Origin: JANNPJ01 sp965200525
GTDB taxonomy: Bacteria; Actinomycetota; Actinomycetes; Actinomycetales; Kineosporiaceae
Assembly (NCBI GenBank): GCA_965200525.1
Contig: OZ241368.1
Span: forward strand, 1,798,001-1,862,000
Length of the DNA: 64,000 nucleotides
Reading direction: 5' to 3'
Part shown: in pieces, positions 45,029 through 53,844 of the stretch
How the letters are laid out: every line of letters starts with the position of its first letter
Numbering within the stretch: position 1 is the first letter of the stretch
Made by a program: the position numbers and the translations under genes
Notes under the pieces: generated by a model
The model's database searches: none
Told to the model about the DNA's origin: nothing
What the model saw: the letters and a program-made list of their open reading frames with translations, nothing else

Positions 45029-45769
45029 ATGGATTCCGCGGGGCCGGTCAGCCGGCGCAACCGGCCGGCCAAGCCGCCGCTCAGCCTCGAGATCATCGTC
45101 GACGCCGCACTGGCGATTCTCGACCGCGACGGCCTGGCCGCGGTCAGCATGCGCCGAGTCGGGCAGGCCCTGGACACCGGCGCGGCCTCGCTCTACGTGT
45201 ACGTCCGCAGCCGCGACGAGCTACTGGCCCAGCTGCTGGAGCGGATCGTCACCGAGGTCCGGCTGCCGTCGCCGTCCGACCCGGGCCCCTGGCGGGATCG
45301 GCTGGCCGCCTTGATCCTGGACTCGATCCGGGTGCTGGGCCGACACGGCGGGATCGCCACCGTGATGTTCGCCAACGTGCCGACCGGGCCGAACGCCCTG
45401 CTCTACACCGATGCTGTGCTCGGGCTGCTGGCCGAGTCCGGAATGAGCCGTCAGACCCGGGCCTGGGCGGTCGACCTGATCGCGCTCTACATCACCGCCG
45501 CCGGCACAGAGGAGACGATCCACCGGGAGAAGGACCCGGCCGGGCCGAGGGGGGCTGAGCCGGCGGCCGGCTTCCGCAGCAGCTTCGCAACGCCGGCGGC
45601 CGAGCGGTACCCGAACATCGACGATCTTCGCGAGGAGATGCTCTACGGCGACGGGGATCAGCGGGCCCGGTGGGCGATCGACTCGATCCTCAACGGAGCC
45701 CTGGCCACCGATCCGACCCGCTACCCGGCCGCGGCGGTCGAACCGGCCGAACCGGCCGACCGGGTCTGA
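45029..45769 (+). CDS. TetR-family transcriptional regulator of the divergent exporter
   Basis: A 246-residue regulator. HTH: LEIIVDAALAILDRDGLAAV, then MRRVGQALDTGAASLYVYVR and SRDELLAQLL. The C-terminal part (about 95-210) is helical, as in the tetracycline-repressor-like group. It starts 30 bases from operator site 2; a GGAG directly abuts the ATG, so the start might be slightly different or the message leaderless. It is expected to repress both itself and the exporter. Confidence 0.88.
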   Translation: MDSAGPVSRRNRPAKPPLSLEIIVDAALAILDRDGLAAVSMRRVGQALDTGAASLYVYVRSRDELLAQLLERIVTEVRLPSPSDPGPWRDRLAALILDSIRVLGRHGGIATVMFANVPTGPNALLYTDAVLGLLAESGMSRQTRAWAVDLIALYITAAGTEETIHREKDPAGPRGAEPAAGFRSSFATPAAERYPNIDDLREEMLYGDGDQRARWAIDSILNGALATDPTRYPAAAVEPAEPADRV

Positions 45770-45791
45770 CCGGTCTGATCGACCTGTCCGG

Positions 45792-47117
45792 TCAGCGCGT
45801 GTGAAGATGCAGGTCGGCGTCCGCATCGACGGTCTCGCCGCCGCCGAACGACTCCAGGCCCTCGGCCGACTCGAGCTCGGCGAACTCCTCGTCCGGCTTA
45901 CCGGATCCATGACCACCGGTGGCGGCCATCTTGCGGTCGGCCTCGTCGATCAGCGACCGGCCGCTGGCGAAGACGATCAGCCCGAGCACCACGGCCACCG
46001 CCCCCACGTAGAACGGGACGGCGTCGTTGAACCGCTCGGCCAGCTTGCCGGCGAAGTACGGAGCCAGACCGCCGCCGATGAACCGGACGAACCCGTAGGA
46101 CGCCGAGGCAACCGGCCGCTCCACCGGTGAAACCATCATCACGGCCTGGGTGACCAGGGTGTTGTTGATCCCGAGGAAGGCGCCGGCCACGATCACGGCG
46201 ACGATCACGGTGGTCGGCGAGCTGTGGCCGAAGCCGATCACGGCCAGGTCGAGGGCCAGCAGCACGAAGTTCACGTACAGCGTGCGGGAGGTGCCGAACC
46301 GGGCCTGCAGCCGCGGCGCCCCGAAGACCGCGAACGCGGCCAGCAGCAGGCCCCAGCCGAAGAACACGAAGCCGAGCTGGATCGCGTCCAGCTTCATCAG
46401 GTAGGGCGAGTAGGCCAGCAGGGTGAAGAAGCCCCAGTTGTAGAGCAGCCCGGTGACCCCCATCGTGGCCAGACCCCGGTGCCGCAGGGCCTTCAGCGGG
46501 GCGGCCAGCGAGGAATGCTGAGCCGAGCGAGGAGTGGCCGGCAGCAGGAACGCGGTGGCGGTCAGGGCGATCGCCATCAGGACGGCGACCCCGAAGAACG
46601 GCCCGCGCCAGCTGATGTTGCCGAGCAGGCCGCCGACCAGTGGGCCGGCTGCGATACCGAGCCCGAGCGCAGTCTCGTAGAGCACGATCGCACCGGCGAA
46701 TCCCCCGCTGGACGACGACACGATCACCGCCAGCGAGGTGGCGATGAAGAGCGCGTTGCCCAGCCCCCAGCCGGCCCGGAAGCCGACGATCTGGTTGATC
46801 GTGCTCGAGGTCGCGGCCAGCAACGAGAAGACGACGATCAGGGTCAGGCCGGCGATCAGGGTGCGCTTGGCGCCGAGCCGGCTGGAGACCCAGCCGGTGA
46901 CCAGCATGGCCACCGCCGTGACGACCAGGTAGCTGGTGAACAGCAGCGAGACCTGGGACCGGGAGGCGTCGAGCTTCTCGGCCAGCACCGGCAGGATCGG
47001 GTCGACCAGGCCGATGCCCATGAACGAGACGACGCAGGCGAAGGCCACCGCCCAGACCGCTCGCGGCTGGCGGAACGGGCTCGGCGGGGCGTTGAGGACT
47101 GGTAACGGCGATGACAT
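45792..47117 (-). CDS. MFS transporter (drug-exporter-like)
   Basis: A 441-residue protein of 12 helices. MGIGLVDPILPVLAEKLDAS and WVSSRLGAKRTLIAGL (motif A-like), YETALGLGIAAGPLVGGLLG (motif C, typical of exporters) are seen. The last 45 residues form an acidic, Gly-rich cytoplasmic tail ending in HLHTR. GGAG 8 bases before the ATG at 47117 supports the start. It is 40 bases downstream of a MarR gene on the same strand, so the two probably form one operon under MarR control. Confidence 0.88.
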   Translation of the reverse strand: MSSPLPVLNAPPSPFRQPRAVWAVAFACVVSFMGIGLVDPILPVLAEKLDASRSQVSLLFTSYLVVTAVAMLVTGWVSSRLGAKRTLIAGLTLIVVFSLLAATSSTINQIVGFRAGWGLGNALFIATSLAVIVSSSSGGFAGAIVLYETALGLGIAAGPLVGGLLGNISWRGPFFGVAVLMAIALTATAFLLPATPRSAQHSSLAAPLKALRHRGLATMGVTGLLYNWGFFTLLAYSPYLMKLDAIQLGFVFFGWGLLLAAFAVFGAPRLQARFGTSRTLYVNFVLLALDLAVIGFGHSSPTTVIVAVIVAGAFLGINNTLVTQAVMMVSPVERPVASASYGFVRFIGGGLAPYFAGKLAERFNDAVPFYVGAVAVVLGLIVFASGRSLIDEADRKMAATGGHGSGKPDEEFAELESAEGLESFGGGETVDADADLHLHTR

Positions 47118-47157
47118 GGGTGATTCTCCAGACAGAACGACGACGACAGCCGGCCGG

Positions 47158-47607
47158 TCAGGCCGGTTCGGAGAGCTGGGCCAGCCGGCGCAGCGCCGGC
47201 AGCGCGGTGAGCAGGGCCTGCTGGTCGGTGGCGGGCAACCGGCCCAGTTCGGTGGCCAGCAGTTGCCCCCGCTCGGCCCGCCGGGCGTCGATGAACGAAC
47301 GCCCGGCCCCGGTGAGCACGACCAGGGCGGCCCGGGCATCACTGGGGTCCGGTTCGCGGCGCACCAGCTGGTCGGCCTCGAGCCGGTTGACCAGGCCGGT
47401 CATAGCCGGCTGGGTGACCCCCTCGACCCGAGCCAAGTCCGAGATCCGGGCCGGCCCCTCGGTCTGCAGCCGGGCCAGCGTGGTCCGGGCGGTCATGCTG
47501 TAGCCGGAGGCCGGCGCGTGCCGCCGGACCCAGGACAGCAGCGCGTCCAGGGTTCCGGCCAGCTCGGTCAGCGACCCGGCAATTGTCTCGTCCGAAGCGA
47601 TGCTCAC
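47158..47607 (-). CDS. MarR-family transcriptional regulator
   Basis: A 149-residue winged-helix regulator: MTARTTLARLQTEGPARISD, LARVEGVTQPAMTGLVNRLE, wing LVRREPDPSDARAALVVLT. Upstream on the minus strand is a TATATA -10-like element and AGTGAT twice (about 47594-47599 and 47625-47650 region), in an AT-rich patch. It likely represses itself and the MFS gene that follows. Confidence 0.88.
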   Translation of the reverse strand: MSIASDETIAGSLTELAGTLDALLSWVRRHAPASGYSMTARTTLARLQTEGPARISDLARVEGVTQPAMTGLVNRLEADQLVRREPDPSDARAALVVLTGAGRSFIDARRAERGQLLATELGRLPATDQQALLTALPALRRLAQLSEPA

Positions 47608-47673
47608 GGAGAAACTGTATCACTGACTTATATAACGTGCCTATGCATCACTTGAGTAGTGTCGACCCCACGG

Positions 47674-49053
47674 TCAGACCAGGCCGGCAGCGCTGAGCAC
47701 GACCCAGGCCAGCTCCGGGTGGCAGATGTCCGAATGGGCTCCGCTCGGCGGCGTGCCGTTCTTCACCACCCGGGCCGCGTTGATGTTGACCAGCCGGGCG
47801 CCGCCGAAGTCGTAGGCCGTTCCGGCGTCGTTGAGCCCGAACTCGGCCGCGCCCTTCTGGTGGCCGTCGTGCCCCATCCCGCCCCACCGGTAGGCGATCG
47901 CGTCGAAGCCGGCGGCATCCTCGTCGGCCGCACGCGAGGCCAGCGGGTAGAACACCCCGACGGCCTGGTCGTACCGCGAGTAGCAGGCCACCACCGGGCC
48001 GGCGACGCGGTTGTCGAGCCCGGCCAGGGCTCCGGACCGGCTCGCGTCGAACGGCAGCTTGCCGGCGAAGGCGAAGTGCGAGAAGGCCCCCTCGAGCAGG
48101 GTGATCGAGGTGATCACCGGCGACTGACCGGCCGCCGGCACCGGCACTCCCTTCAGCGCGTAGCTCACCGCCCGGGCGCCGAAACTGTGCCCGATCAGGT
48201 CGATCCCGAGCTGCGGGTGCCGGGCGTGGACCCGGGCCAGCAACGGGCCGAGGCCCTTCTGGCCGACGACGCCGGCCCTGTTCTTCATCTGCCAGTAGGT
48301 CAGCTGACGGGCCACCTCCTGGGCGCCGTGCCAGAGCCGGCCCAGCGAGCCGCCGAGCCCGGCCGCTCCGCCGTCCTGCTCGCCGGTGACGACGGACTGC
48401 TCCTCGAGCTTGGCCACGAAGTCCTCGAACAACTGGTTCGGCTGGTCGTCGGGGCCGGCCAGCACCGACCCGCTGGCGCTCGGCTCGCCGTCCGCGGCCG
48501 AGGTCGCGGACGCCGCCGCGGCCAGGGTCCGCACCACGGCCCGGGCCCGGTCCAGGCCGGCCTGACTGTCCGGGCGGGTCTTCAGCAGGTCGAGCAGTTC
48601 GCCGACGTCGGCCGCGTGCTCGGCGTCGAAGGCCGAGCGGGTGGCTGCGGCACTGCCCGCATCCGGCGGCGGCGGGGCCGGGAACGACCCAGCGGCGGCG
48701 AAATCCGCGGCCCCGCCACCGGAGCCGGCCAGATCGACACTTCCGGCCGGCCGGAAGTCCGGGATCGGCTCGTCGGACCAGCGCTGTGAGGGCCAGATGA
48801 CGCCGACCAGGCCGACCTGGCGACCGGCCACCCCGTGCGCGCCGAGAAGGCCGGGAAAGGCCTGGTAGAAACCGCGGAACAAATGGTCGGCGACCACTTG
48901 GTCGTTGTTCCAGCCGTGGCCCATCACCAGGAGATCGGTGGTTCCGGACGCCGCGATCGAGGCCAGCAGAGCCGACTCCGCCCCCGATTCCAGATCGCCG
49001 TCCTGGTCGAAACGGATGGTGCTGAACGGCAGCCCGCCGATCTCCTCAGCCAT
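47674..49053 (-). CDS. Alpha/beta-hydrolase-fold protein, no signal peptide
   Basis: A 459-residue cytoplasmic protein. TTDLLVMGHGWNND is a typical oxyanion strand-loop, LGIDLIGHSFGARAVS carries the nucleophile Ser, VVACYSRYDQAVGVFYPLA may hold the acid, and a His is present in GMGHDGHQ. A long insertion (about 115-250) is Ala/Pro/Gly-rich and part helical. The gene is 25 bases downstream of a subtilase gene on the same strand and follows GGGAGG. It may be an esterase or an effector linked to the protease; function unknown. Confidence 0.72.
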   Translation of the reverse strand: MAEEIGGLPFSTIRFDQDGDLESGAESALLASIAASGTTDLLVMGHGWNNDQVVADHLFRGFYQAFPGLLGAHGVAGRQVGLVGVIWPSQRWSDEPIPDFRPAGSVDLAGSGGGAADFAAAGSFPAPPPPDAGSAAATRSAFDAEHAADVGELLDLLKTRPDSQAGLDRARAVVRTLAAAASATSAADGEPSASGSVLAGPDDQPNQLFEDFVAKLEEQSVVTGEQDGGAAGLGGSLGRLWHGAQEVARQLTYWQMKNRAGVVGQKGLGPLLARVHARHPQLGIDLIGHSFGARAVSYALKGVPVPAAGQSPVITSITLLEGAFSHFAFAGKLPFDASRSGALAGLDNRVAGPVVACYSRYDQAVGVFYPLASRAADEDAAGFDAIAYRWGGMGHDGHQKGAAEFGLNDAGTAYDFGGARLVNINAARVVKNGTPPSGAHSDICHPELAWVVLSAAGLV

Positions 49054-49078
49054 GGCTCTGTCCTCCCGGATCCTCGGT

Positions 49079-50209
49079 TCACACGGCTTGCAGGGCTCGC
49101 ATCAGGTCGATCAGGCCGCCGCCCTCGAAGTACCGTTCCCGGCCGAGGGTGGTGGCCGAACTGACGAACAGGTCCTTCACGACCTCGGGCTGGCCGATGT
49201 ACTCGGTCCGGACCGAGAGGAAGGCCGCCACCGCTCCGGAGACGTGCGGGGCGGCGAAGCTGGTGCCGGTGTCCTCGCTGTACAGGGCATGGCCCTTGGG
49301 CCGGCCGGCGGGCAGGTACTTCAGCGCCGTCGCCCCGGTCGAGCAGGAGGTGATCCGCTCGCCCGGGGCGACCAGGTCCGGCTTGCTGCGGCCGTCGCCG
49401 GTCGGGCCCTTGGAGGAGAAGTACGAGACGCCGTAGGTGTGCGGTGCGTCGCGATGGGTCGAGCCGACGGTGATCGCCCGCTGGGCGTTGCCCGGGTCGT
49501 TGATCGTCATCGTCATGCCCACACTCGTCTGCCGCTCGGTGGCGCTGAACCGGCCGTACCCGGTGTTGCCGGCCGCGACCACGACCACCACCCCGGAGCG
49601 CACCAGCCGGTCGACCTCCTTGCACAACGGGCTCTGGCCACAGGCGAACCATTTGGGGTCGAACTCGTAGCCCAGGCTGATGTTGACTCCGTGGATCTTG
49701 GTCAGCTTGTCGTTGGCGGCGTTGACCTCGCGCACGTAGCGCAGGGCCGCCATCACCCGACTCATGTCCGAAGGACCCTCCGGCGGAAGCACTTTGAGGC
49801 TGACCAAGCCGGCCGCGGGCGCCATCCCGGCGAGCGCGCCGGGGGCCACGATCCGGTGCTCGACGGTCGAGTCGTTCTCGTCGGTCTCGACGAACGTCTC
49901 CGAGACCACCTCGACCGGCCCCTGGTAGGCCTCGGTCAGCCCGCCGGCGATGATCCCGGCGACATGGGTACCGTGGCCCCGCTCGTCGATCAGGGCACTG
50001 TCGGCGGTCTCCCGGCCGGGGGACGTCGAGACGGTGAAGTCCCGGTGCAGTTCGGCCACATCGGCCGTGATCAAGTTGCGGTACGGGTCGAAATGCGGGT
50101 GGTCGGCGTCGATCCCGGAGTCGATCACGGCCCAGGTGATGCCCCGGCCGTCGGCCGCGAAGGCCCGCCGGGCGGCGTCGGCCTTGATCGTGCACACCGA
50201 GGCATCCAT
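49079..50209 (-). CDS. Subtilase (S8) serine peptidase, no signal peptide
   Basis: A 376-residue subtilisin-fold protease with a full triad: Asp in WAVIDSGIDADHPHF, His in GHGTHVAGIIAG, Ser in DTGTSFAAPHVSGA, and the oxyanion Asn in VVAAGNTGYG. It has neither signal peptide nor a usual N-terminal I9 propeptide: the catalytic domain starts within the first 25 residues. The next upstream gene has a C-terminal segment resembling such a propeptide, and the two genes overlap by one base (TGATG). An intracellular regulated protease is inferred. Confidence 0.9.
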   Translation of the reverse strand: MDASVCTIKADAARRAFAADGRGITWAVIDSGIDADHPHFDPYRNLITADVAELHRDFTVSTSPGRETADSALIDERGHGTHVAGIIAGGLTEAYQGPVEVVSETFVETDENDSTVEHRIVAPGALAGMAPAAGLVSLKVLPPEGPSDMSRVMAALRYVREVNAANDKLTKIHGVNISLGYEFDPKWFACGQSPLCKEVDRLVRSGVVVVVAAGNTGYGRFSATERQTSVGMTMTINDPGNAQRAITVGSTHRDAPHTYGVSYFSSKGPTGDGRSKPDLVAPGERITSCSTGATALKYLPAGRPKGHALYSEDTGTSFAAPHVSGAVAAFLSVRTEYIGQPEVVKDLFVSSATTLGRERYFEGGGLIDLMRALQAV

Positions 50210-50931
50210 CAGTGTTCCCCCAGCGTCTCGACCGGGAAGTCGGGCCAGACCCGGTGAATCACCCGGCGGCGTCCGGGCCGGACCTGGTCGTCCCGGATGA
50301 AGTCGCGCAGCCTGGCCATCGAGATGCTGGCCCGGACGTACTCCTCGAACCGTTCCGGCACCGGATCACCGGGCATCAGCCGACCCCACATCTCGATGAA
50401 GGTCTGATACGCCTCGGCGCTGCCGCCGACGTGGGACAGGTTGAGCTCGATCACCACCGGGATCGCGGCGTCCTCCGCGACCGGCAGCCCGATCCGGGCC
50501 CGTTCGTCGGGGTCCAGCAGCGGGGTGGAGAGCTGGCTGCGCTGCATCAGCGAGCGCTGCTCGGGCGCCCGGGTGACCGCCGGTGGCCGGGGCGTGTCGG
50601 GCGCGGTCGGCGGCGAGACCTGGTCGGCGGCCAGCCGGCCGGCCTCGGTCAGCCGCCAGTGCCGCCGGTCCGAGAGCACCAGCTGGTCCTCGCCCAGGTA
50701 GCGCCGGGCCAGGTAGACCCGCGACTGCCAGAGGGTGAAACCGGGGCGTTCCGGGTCGGATTCGCAATCGGAGTCGGTCAGTTCGGTCTCGTGCTGCTCG
50801 CCGATCCATTCGACCACCTCCTCCGGCCGCAACTCGCCGTTGGACGGCCCGAGCAGGGCGCGCAGGATCCAGTCGCCGAGGCGCGGCAGCGGCGTCAGCC
50901 GGCTCGAAGGCGTGGGAGCGGTCATCGGCAT
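50209..50931 (-). CDS. Two-part protein: winged-helix-like N-terminus and propeptide-like C-terminus
   Basis: A 240-residue protein with no known family. Residues about 10-105 (LGDWILRALLGPSNGELRPE, FTLWQSRVYLARRYLG, HWRLTEAGRLAA, in part) look like a winged-helix domain. After a Pro-rich linker, residues about 155-240 (IPVVIELNLSHVGGSAEAYQ, FEEYVRASISMARLRDFI, then RRRVIHRVWPDFPVETL) resemble fervidolysin/I9-like subtilase propeptides, which end in a R-x-W-x-D-x-x-V-x-x-L strand. It is therefore a candidate in-trans inhibitor or chaperone of the subtilase encoded next. First gene of a three-gene operon. Confidence 0.65.
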   Translation of the reverse strand: MPMTAPTPSSRLTPLPRLGDWILRALLGPSNGELRPEEVVEWIGEQHETELTDSDCESDPERPGFTLWQSRVYLARRYLGEDQLVLSDRRHWRLTEAGRLAADQVSPPTAPDTPRPPAVTRAPEQRSLMQRSQLSTPLLDPDERARIGLPVAEDAAIPVVIELNLSHVGGSAEAYQTFIEMWGRLMPGDPVPERFEEYVRASISMARLRDFIRDDQVRPGRRRVIHRVWPDFPVETLGEH

Positions 50932-51004
50932 GATCCATTCCGGTGGGGGCGTACATCAGCCAGAGGCCCGACCCGGCCGGTTGATACCCGGTTCGACCGC
51001 CGGA

Positions 51005-51391
51005 TCAGTCGGATCGGCGAACGGCCCCGGGCCGGCCGGCCAGGGCCTCGTCGACCGCGCTGAGCAGGGCCTGGGCCGCGAACGGCTTGGTCAGATACTG
51101 GGCCCCGAGGGCCAGGCCGTGGCCGATGTGGCTCTGCTCGACCCGGCCGGACAGGAAGATCGCGGGCGTGGTGTCTCCGTCGTCCCGCAACCGGCCGAGC
51201 AACCGGAAGCCGTCGATGTCGGGCAGCCCGACGTCGAAGACGTAGGCGTCGGGGGTACCGGTGCGATCCACCGTGTCCAGAGCACCGGCCGCATCGGGCA
51301 TCGCGACCACGCTGTGACCCACCATCAGTAGGCGCACGGCGATCAGGTCACGGATGTCCTGATCGTCCTCGACCACGAGAAGCCTCGCCAC
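51005..51391 (-). CDS. Single-domain response regulator (receiver only)
   Basis: About 128 residues. ARLLVVEDDQDIRDL holds the acidic pocket, DAYVFDVGLPDIDGF the phospho-accepting Asp, and AQYLTKPFAAQALL the Lys. No output domain. GTG at 51391 follows GGGGA by 7 bases; a TTG eight codons upstream is the alternative. No kinase is adjacent; it may act through protein contacts. Confidence 0.88.
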   Translation of the reverse strand: MARLLVVEDDQDIRDLIAVRLLMVGHSVVAMPDAAGALDTVDRTGTPDAYVFDVGLPDIDGFRLLGRLRDDGDTTPAIFLSGRVEQSHIGHGLALGAQYLTKPFAAQALLSAVDEALAGRPGAVRRSD

Positions 51392-51457
51392 GGTGGAGTC
51401 CCCAACTGCCGGCAACGTGATGTGCAGTTAACACCCACCGCGACGCCACGTAAAGAA

Positions 51458-52297
51458 CTACGGACTCTCAGTCACCAACTGTGTCACCGGACGATGGATC
51501 GGACCGGTCGTCCGGCTGAGCGGGCGGACGCCGATCGTCCCGGACCGGACGGCGATCACCTCGGCGCAGATCGAGACCGCGGTCTCCTCCGGGGTCTGAG
51601 CTCCCAGGTCGAGCCCGATCGGGGAGTGCAGGCGGGCCAGCCCGGCGTCGTCCACCCCTGCCTCCCGCAACCGGGCGACCCGGCTCGCGTGGGTGCGGCG
51701 ACTGCCCATCACCCCGATGTACCCGGCGCCGGTCTCCAGTGCGGCCACGATCGCCGGGACGTCGAACTTGGCCTCATGGGTGAGCACGCAGATCGCGTCC
51801 CGAGCGGTCAGCCGCGGCCCGACCTCGGCCAGCAGCCGATGCGGCCAGTCGACCACCACCTCGTCGGCGAACGGGAACCGCTCGGCGGTCGCGAACACCG
51901 GCCGGGCATCGCCCAGCGTCACCCGGAACCCGAGGATCTTGGCCACCTGGGTGAGCGCGGCCGCGAAGTCGACCGCACCGAGGACGATCATCCGGGCCGG
52001 GGGCACGAACGACTCGACGAAGACGGCGACCTCGGCCAGTTTCGCCTCGCCCCGGCGGCCGTACCGGCGGACCCGGGTGACGCCGCGGACCAGTTCGGCC
52101 ACGGCGTCCCGGCCGGCCACCCGGTCGAGTTCGCCGTGACCGAGCGAACCGATCGGCGGCCGGCCCGGAGTGAGCAGCAGCTTGCCCCCGATGCCGGGCC
52201 CGTCGACCACCGTGACCAGCACGACCGACACGCCGGCCCGGACCCGGGCGGCCAGCTCCGGGTACAGCTGCGGGTCGACCTCCGGGCTCGTCGTCAT
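51458..52297 (-). CDS. XdhC/CoxI-family molybdenum-enzyme maturation protein
   Basis: A 279-residue protein. The N-terminal XdhC_CoxI domain starts LAARVRAGVSVVLVTVVDGP, and a Rossmann-like XdhC_C domain (ARMIVLGAVDFAAALTQVAK, YIGVMGSRRTHASRVARLRE, LHSPIGLDLGAQTPEETAVS) follows. Such proteins deliver sulfurated molybdopterin cofactor to xanthine dehydrogenase or CO dehydrogenase-type enzymes. No such hydroxylase gene is in the window. The start overlaps the stop of the PAP2 gene in an ATGA. Confidence 0.9.
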   Translation of the reverse strand: MTTSPEVDPQLYPELAARVRAGVSVVLVTVVDGPGIGGKLLLTPGRPPIGSLGHGELDRVAGRDAVAELVRGVTRVRRYGRRGEAKLAEVAVFVESFVPPARMIVLGAVDFAAALTQVAKILGFRVTLGDARPVFATAERFPFADEVVVDWPHRLLAEVGPRLTARDAICVLTHEAKFDVPAIVAALETGAGYIGVMGSRRTHASRVARLREAGVDDAGLARLHSPIGLDLGAQTPEETAVSICAEVIAVRSGTIGVRPLSRTTGPIHRPVTQLVTESP

Positions 52298-53223
52298 CGG
52301 TCGAGCGGTTCGACGAACAGGTGACGCCGGGTCGTCACCGGGACCGGCGCCGGCCGGAGCCGGGCCGACGTCGCCACCGTGATCAGCGCGCCGGCCAGCA
52401 GCACCACCAGTGAGAGCAGGTAGGCGAGCGGAGCCAGCCGGCCCGGGTGCCGGGTCAACACGCCCTCGAGCGCCGCCCCCAGCACCCCGAGGCTGGCCAG
52501 GACCCACCACCCGGCGGCCGGCCGCCAGCTCGCGATCGACCGGACCGTCGCCGCCAGGCCCGCGGCCGGGCCGACCGGCGCCCCCGGGCCCGCGGCCGGG
52601 CGGGGCAGCATCGAGCGCAGTCGGCGGTCGGCCGGCTGACGAGCGCTGAGGGCCTGGTGCCAGGCGGTGACCAGGAAGAAGCTGCCGACGACGTCGCCGG
52701 GCCGGTGCCAGCCGACGGTCACCGTGGCCGTGGCCGCGATCGCCGTGCCGGCCACCAGTGGCCCGACCAGCCGGCGCCGCCACCGGTGCGAGCTGATCGA
52801 CAGCACGGCCAGCGAGATCGAGGTCACGATCACGGTGTGCCCGCTCGGGAACGAGCCCGGGCCGAACGCGTGCCCCTGCCCACTCCACCACTGCGGGCCG
52901 GGCAGCAGGTGCTTGAGCGCCTCGGCCGAGACCACGGCCCCGAGCACGGCCACCGTGCTGCGCAGGGCCGGCCGCCACCGGCCGTTGAGCAGGCCGACCA
53001 CGACCAGCGTGGCCAGGGCCAGCAGCACGGTCGCGGTCGAGATCGGGTCGAGCAGGCCCAGATCGACCGCCCGGATCGAACGGCTGGTGCCGAGCCGGCC
53101 GTCGGCGGACAGCAGCTCCAGGCGCCGGCCCCAGGGGGTGAGCACGCAGAACATGTAAGTCAGGGCCAGCCCCGCGATCGGGACGGCCGCTGCCCGGGCA
53201 CCGGCTCGGATCGACTCTCGCAC
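52294..53223 (-). CDS. PAP2-family membrane phosphatase
   Basis: About 309 residues, six or more helices. The three catalytic blocks are KHLLPGPQWW (degenerate K-x6-R-P), FGPGSFPSGHTVIVTSIS and VGWHRPGDVVGSFFL, whose His residues carry out phosphoryl transfer. A C-terminal extension adds a second set of helices (YLLSLVVLLAGALITVATSA). The GTG at 53223 is chosen as the last good start before the first helix; no strong ribosome-binding site. It is likely to act on a lipid phosphate such as phosphatidic acid or undecaprenyl diphosphate. Confidence 0.82.
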   Translation of the reverse strand: MRESIRAGARAAAVPIAGLALTYMFCVLTPWGRRLELLSADGRLGTSRSIRAVDLGLLDPISTATVLLALATLVVVGLLNGRWRPALRSTVAVLGAVVSAEALKHLLPGPQWWSGQGHAFGPGSFPSGHTVIVTSISLAVLSISSHRWRRRLVGPLVAGTAIAATATVTVGWHRPGDVVGSFFLVTAWHQALSARQPADRRLRSMLPRPAAGPGAPVGPAAGLAATVRSIASWRPAAGWWVLASLGVLGAALEGVLTRHPGRLAPLAYLLSLVVLLAGALITVATSARLRPAPVPVTTRRHLFVEPLDR

Positions 53224-53288
53224 CGGTTCAGTGTCGCTCAGGCGCCTGAGAGCCGGCTGGACGGCCGGATCCGGATTCCCGGTCCGGC

Positions 53289-53738
53289 TCACGGACGGCG
53301 CAGGGCGGCCGGCAGCATCACCGCCCCCGGCCCGGCCCGGCCCGCCGAGTCCTCCGGGTTGGCGATCCGGCATCGGGCCAGTGACAGGCAACCGCAGCCG
53401 ATGCACGAGTCGAGCCCGTCGCGCAGGGCGACCAGGGCGTCGATCTGCTCGTTCAGCCGGCCGCGCCAGCCGCGGGAGATGGCCGTCCAGTCGGCCTTGG
53501 TCGGGGTCCGGGAGGCGGGCAGCCGCCCGAGCGACTCGCGGACCTCTTCGAGGGACAGCCCCACGTTGCGGGCCGCCCGGATGAAGGCCAGCCGGCGCAG
53601 CACCCCGCGCTCGTACCGGCGCTGGCCGCCGCTGGTGCGGGTGGCCACGATCAGCCCCTCCCGCTCGTAGAACCGCAGGGCCGAGGCGGCCGTGCCACTG
53701 CGCCGGGACACCTCGCCGACGGTGAGCAGATCGGTCAT
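53289..53738 (-). CDS. soxR: SoxR redox-sensing MerR-family regulator
   Basis: A 149-residue protein. MerR HTH LTVGEVSRRSGTAASALRFY, GLIVATRTSGGQRRYERGVL, coiled coil, and then CIGCGCLSLARC, the C-x2-C-x-C-x5-C [2Fe-2S] motif of SoxR. It activates its target promoter when the cluster is oxidised by redox-active compounds. Divergent genes at 53845 and 54579 are the likely targets. Confidence 0.93.
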   Translation of the reverse strand: MTDLLTVGEVSRRSGTAASALRFYEREGLIVATRTSGGQRRYERGVLRRLAFIRAARNVGLSLEEVRESLGRLPASRTPTKADWTAISRGWRGRLNEQIDALVALRDGLDSCIGCGCLSLARCRIANPEDSAGRAGPGAVMLPAALRRP

Positions 53739-53751
53739 CGCCTCAGCGTAC

Positions 53752-53782
53752 TTGACCTGAACATGACTTCAACTTGAAGGAT
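53752..53782 (+). promoter_or_regulatory. SoxR/MerR-type promoter with 19-bp spacer
   Basis: TTGACC (53752-53757) and AAGGAT (53777-53782) are 19 bases apart, the over-long spacer typical of MerR-family activated promoters. CTTCAACTTGAAG, an odd-centred palindrome, lies in the spacer and runs into the -10 (53767-53779), where SoxR would bind and twist the DNA. It points toward the SDR gene. Confidence 0.7.
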
Positions 53783-53844
53783 GAGCCCAACGTCACCTCG
53801 GTCGGATCAACCTGTTTCGGCCGCAACCTTTTTGGAGCTCAATC

